From Aurantiochytrium sp. KH105 (Eukaryota > Sar > Bigyra > Thraustochytrida > Thraustochytriidae): 64,000 bases of DNA. Within the stretch, counting starts at the first letter, position 1. Each line of letters opens with the position of its first letter. Of this stretch, positions 61,125 through 64,000 are shown piece after piece. The position numbers and the translations under genes were made by a program. The stretch lies in NCBI GenBank assembly GCA_003116975.1, contig BGKB01000225.1, forward strand, positions 1 through 64,000, read 5' to 3'. The notes beneath the pieces were generated by a model. That model saw only the letters and a program-made list of their open reading frames with translations, was not told the origin of the DNA and did not search any database.

Positions 61125-62972
61125 GATAACTATCTATTTGAGGCCGAGCGGAAATGATGGTGCGAGCCAAGAGAAAGGCGCTTGGGGTCTTTTACGAAAC
61201 GGATAAGAGATGTGTCTCGCCTCGCCGCACCTCGCCGCAACGTCGCACCGCACAGACTTGTGCGGTGACTTTCGTACCTGGAAAAAATAATAAAGGCCGG
61301 GCTGAGCGGGTCTCGGACACGTCCTTAGTACCCGGGTCGCAGCCGAAGCCACAGCGCTTTGCCCGCGCTTCTAGCTAGACAGGTCTATCCGAGCCGGCCG
61401 GGAGGCAAGCAGATAGGCAGGCAGGCACGCGGGCGTGCGGGCAGGCGAGCAGGCCAGCGCGCGAGTAGACGTGCCGGCTGATGATGGGGCAGACGAGCTG
61501 TGCCGCGAGCACGCTAGCTGCGCGCTGTGCCAGGGACGGGGCGCTCGCTCTCCCCGACTTCACTCACGCGCCGCGCGCGCGCGCTGTCCCTGCGCCGGGC
61601 CGGGAGGTCGCTCCGGCGCGAGCGGCCTCGGCGGGCGACCGGGCTGCGCCTTCGCGCGACTCGCCGCGGGCTCACGCGACGTCGGGCTCAGGCTGCGAGC
61701 TTCGGATTTGACTGCACAGTGCTCTCTCCGCTCTGCTCCCTCACATCAACGAAAAAGAATCCGGGTCGGTAAGCCCACGTAGCAGAAACCGCTACGATTC
61801 CCAAAAGCCCTGGATCGACAGATACTGTCGAGTCCTCGGGCCTCGTCTCGGGCATTGTGTGACGTCGTGCCACGCGGGTCGGGAGACGGCAGGCCAGGTT
61901 ACACGCTGCTCATATTCCGTTGGTGTCGAACATGCGTTGTGTCTGGGGCCTCGAAAGGAAAAAAAAAAAAAGCGTGTAGGGCCTAGGATCTGGCTAAAGA
62001 AAAAAAGGTGTCGGTACTTTGGATGTGAAGAAAACGCATATGGTTTTTCAGGTTTAGGCCTGGATGCATGGTGATTGATGTTGCACAGGATTTTCTCTGA
62101 AAGCGTAGCGAAAGCATCCTTGTCTTAGTTCGAAATTCTGGGACATCAGATTTCTCATCATCCGTAAGAAGGAAAATAATGAAGGAGAAGAAGAAGAAGA
62201 AGAATTACTCGAAGAAGAAGAGAACGCATACATAAAAACGAGACAAGCTTTGACCTCCTTGTGGAGGCGCGTTTGAGGCAAAGATCCATTGCCAACAAAA
62301 TCAACTTTAAAGGATGAGGGTAATGGGCTGCATGTCGAAATCCTTTCAAGTGACCTCCGCCATATTGTCCCATTATTATAACATTGATAACCTTTAGAAC
62401 AATAGCGGAACCCTTTTTCCGAAGATCTTTTATGCAACGGAAGGTTTACGAAGTCTCGTATGACGTTTATTGTTATTTATACTTGTGCATTTATTCACGG
62501 ATACCAAATAGGAGAGTGAAAGACCTCATTTGAGGGCATTGAAAGACCGGGAGCGTTGCCTCGTGGACGTGATGCTGAAGCAGCTGCTTCTTCTCCAGAA
62601 CAAGATCAGACAGATTCCAAGGTACGTCCCGCGGCGAGGCATTGCGCGAGGCCGCGCTGCGTCACGCCAGGCCGCGCTTTCTCCCCGCGTCAGTAAACCT
62701 TTGTGTTTCTCGCTTCCATACGCGTGCGGCCGACGAAGCCGGCGTGCCGCGCGGCTCGGCCCATCAACGATGGCATCGCCCATGGCCAAAAACCACCCGT
62801 GCTTGACGGTTGCCAGAGCAGCAAGCAACTAACGCTCGAGACTTTTCCCGCGCGAAGCAAGCAAACAGGCACGCACGCACGCACGCACACACGCACATAC
62901 GCACGCGGAAGAGCGAAAAAGAAGCAGATCAGCAAAGGACCGATCGCACGCGATAAAGTCGAGCAGAGAAAA
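61125..62972. other. Intergenic region, repeat-rich at both ends
   Basis: 1.85 kb between divergent genes. AGGC/GGCA repeats lie at about 61398-61455 and ACGC repeats at about 62868-62900, the latter 75 bp before the next start codon. An AGAAG run is at 62190-62222. A plus-strand segment at 62512-62622 (ending QNKIRQIPR before a GTACGT donor) looks mildly coding but has no start and no partner exon I can find. Confidence 0.5.
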
Positions 62973-64000
62973 ATGCCGGCCATGAAGAAGATCGTGCTCG
63001 CCGTTGCGGCCGTGGTGTCCGTTCTCAGCGGCGCCGCTTCGGCTCAACAGCTCGCGTCTGAGACGGTCCGCGTCTCGGTGACGCTGCCCGTCAACGTGCC
63101 TCTGGAGGTTCCCGCTGGCAAGAGCTTCAAGGACGCAGCTGCTGAGTTTTGCGAGCGCAACGGGCTCGCCGCCGTCCACGTGGATACGATCGAGCAGGCG
63201 CTCGAGGCGCGCTGGCAAGAGATGCAGGCGGAGCATCGTGTCCGTGATCAGTGCATTGCTTGGCAGCTGAGCTACGGAGTGGCGCCCAACAAGTCCTGGG
63301 GCACGATGCCGAACGATCTTCGCGTGGAATGGCTCGAAAAGTCGTGCGACACCCTCGTCCCCGCCGACCCTCCGGCCCCGCTCGTCTCCATGGACGTTTC
63401 TGTCGGGGACAACTCGGTGGTGACTCTTCGCGCCTTTGCTGGCGATACGGTCGGTAGCGCCGTGGAGCGATTTTGCAGCACGCACGGAATCGACCTGGAA
63501 GCCAACGAGAGCGTCCTGGTTGAGGCGCTTGCCAAGAAGATCGAGGATATGCGCGCTGCACAGGCGCAACCGCCCGCAGGAAAGGAGGAGCAGCAAAAGG
63601 CGGGCGAGACCGAGCAGGCCGGAGACCGCAAGTTCCTGTTTTCCATTCCTTTCCAGGTCGACGGCGTCCTTGCTCGTCTCCGTGTTCATGAGGGTGACGA
63701 CCTCGAGGAGCTCGTCCGCGTGTTTTGCAACTCGCAGAACTTGAGCATTGCCGAGTACGGCGCGGTGGTGCGTAAGGCTATCATTGACACGAGTGCAGAG
63801 GTCACCAAGCAGCTGGAGCAGGAATTGATGGCGGCCCAGCAAGAAGAGCAGCAGCAGCAGCAGCAGGCTGAGCAGGCGCAATCCAAGACCGGGGTCGAGG
63901 AGAGCTCTGACCCACTCCTCCTCCTCGACGTGCCTATCAGCGTCGACGGCGTTGACTTTAGCATGAAGCTCTACGATGGCGATATCGTCAACCACAAGAT
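62973..64000 (+). CDS. Secreted protein with tandem repeats (partial, runs off the edge)
   Basis: A frame from ATG 62973 stays open to the window end (342 codons). It starts with a good signal peptide: MPAMKKIVLAVAAVVSVLSG then AASA before QQLASE. A domain of about 90-130 residues then repeats: VTLPVNVPLEVPAGKSF with AAAEFCERNGL; VSVGDNSVVTLRAFAGDTVG with AVERFCSTHGI; IPFQVDGVLARLRVHEGDDL with LVRVFCNSQNL; and a fourth starting VPISVDGVDFSMKLYDGD. Each has a beta-rich first half with a G-D turn and an amphipathic helix containing F-C. Cys spacing suggests one conserved Cys per repeat. Linkers are Gln/Glu-rich. I do not recognise the family. The strong minus-strand ORF here (62829-63995) is its shadow. 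Confidence 0.85.
   Translation, partial: MPAMKKIVLAVAAVVSVLSGAASAQQLASETVRVSVTLPVNVPLEVPAGKSFKDAAAEFCERNGLAAVHVDTIEQALEARWQEMQAEHRVRDQCIAWQLSYGVAPNKSWGTMPNDLRVEWLEKSCDTLVPADPPAPLVSMDVSVGDNSVVTLRAFAGDTVGSAVERFCSTHGIDLEANESVLVEALAKKIEDMRAAQAQPPAGKEEQQKAGETEQAGDRKFLFSIPFQVDGVLARLRVHEGDDLEELVRVFCNSQNLSIAEYGAVVRKAIIDTSAEVTKQLEQELMAAQQEEQQQQQQAEQAQSKTGVEESSDPLLLLDVPISVDGVDFSMKLYDGDIVNHK

Noticed and set aside
62512..62622. Short plus-strand frame ending at a GTACGT donor
   Set aside because: It looks mildly coding, but lacks a start codon and an identifiable next exon.
62829..63995. 388-codon minus-strand ORF at the right edge
   Set aside because: The plus strand has an ATG, signal peptide and internal protein repeats in the same place; the minus ORF is Leu/Arg/His-rich with no match.

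Overview
The window looks like nuclear DNA of a flagellate-forming, intron-poor protist, most probably a stramenopile of the labyrinthulomycete/thraustochytrid type. The reasons are long single-exon ORFs in GC-rich DNA, a few short GT-AG introns, a canonical axonemal inner-arm dynein light chain (so a flagellated stage), a squalene synthase, and a Dam1/DASH subunit outside fungi. The lineage call is inference; the eukaryotic call is secure. I found no rRNA, tRNA, CRISPR or plasmid features.

Left part (1-24.9 kb), dense and mostly in divergent or convergent pairs: a CAP-Gly/IQ/PPEF phosphatase with six EF-hands (+); dynein light chain p28 (-, one intron) divergent from an unrecognised protein (+); a cyclic-nucleotide-binding-domain K+ channel with polyQ tracts (-); VAC14 (+); a reticulon-like ER protein (-). 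Next come two TMEM53/DUF829 paralogs (+) bracketing a HAD-like protein and a histidine phosphatase (both -, the latter with one intron), then a solo Copia-type Gag-like ORF (+) and a HINT3-like HIT protein (+).

Middle part (24.9-43.2 kb), gene-poor: about 5.9 kb of GC-rich simple-repeat DNA leads to a polyQ/polyHis protein (+), followed by about 3 kb without a convincing gene. Then comes the most unusual locus, 34.9-40.1 kb (+). It reads as one receptor-like gene: an acidic N-terminus, seven leucine-rich repeats each on its own phase-2 exon (mostly exactly 84 nt), a protein kinase domain and a TIR domain. Three local defects (an in-frame TAA or tiny intron, an N in one repeat exon, and a one-base phase break at a T run) decide whether it is intact.

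Right part (43.2-64 kb), dense again: squalene synthase with an N-terminal instead of C-terminal hydrophobic anchor (+); an AGC kinase (-); a zinc-ribbon/PDZ/Tubby protein (-) sharing a 158-bp divergent promoter with a tiny two-exon DASH Dad1 gene (+); an RCC2-like protein (+); a 2833-residue DMXL/Rav1 V-ATPase assembly factor (-); and, running off the right edge, a secreted protein built of tandem repeats (+).

Themes: flagellar assembly (p28 and perhaps its neighbour), endolysosomal control (VAC14, DMXL/Rav1), chromosome segregation (Dad1, RCC2), Ca2+ and cyclic-nucleotide signalling (PPEF, channel, AGC kinase), sterol synthesis and a candidate innate-immunity receptor. Many gene 5' flanks carry short tandem tetra- or pentanucleotide repeats, which also generate most spurious long ORFs.
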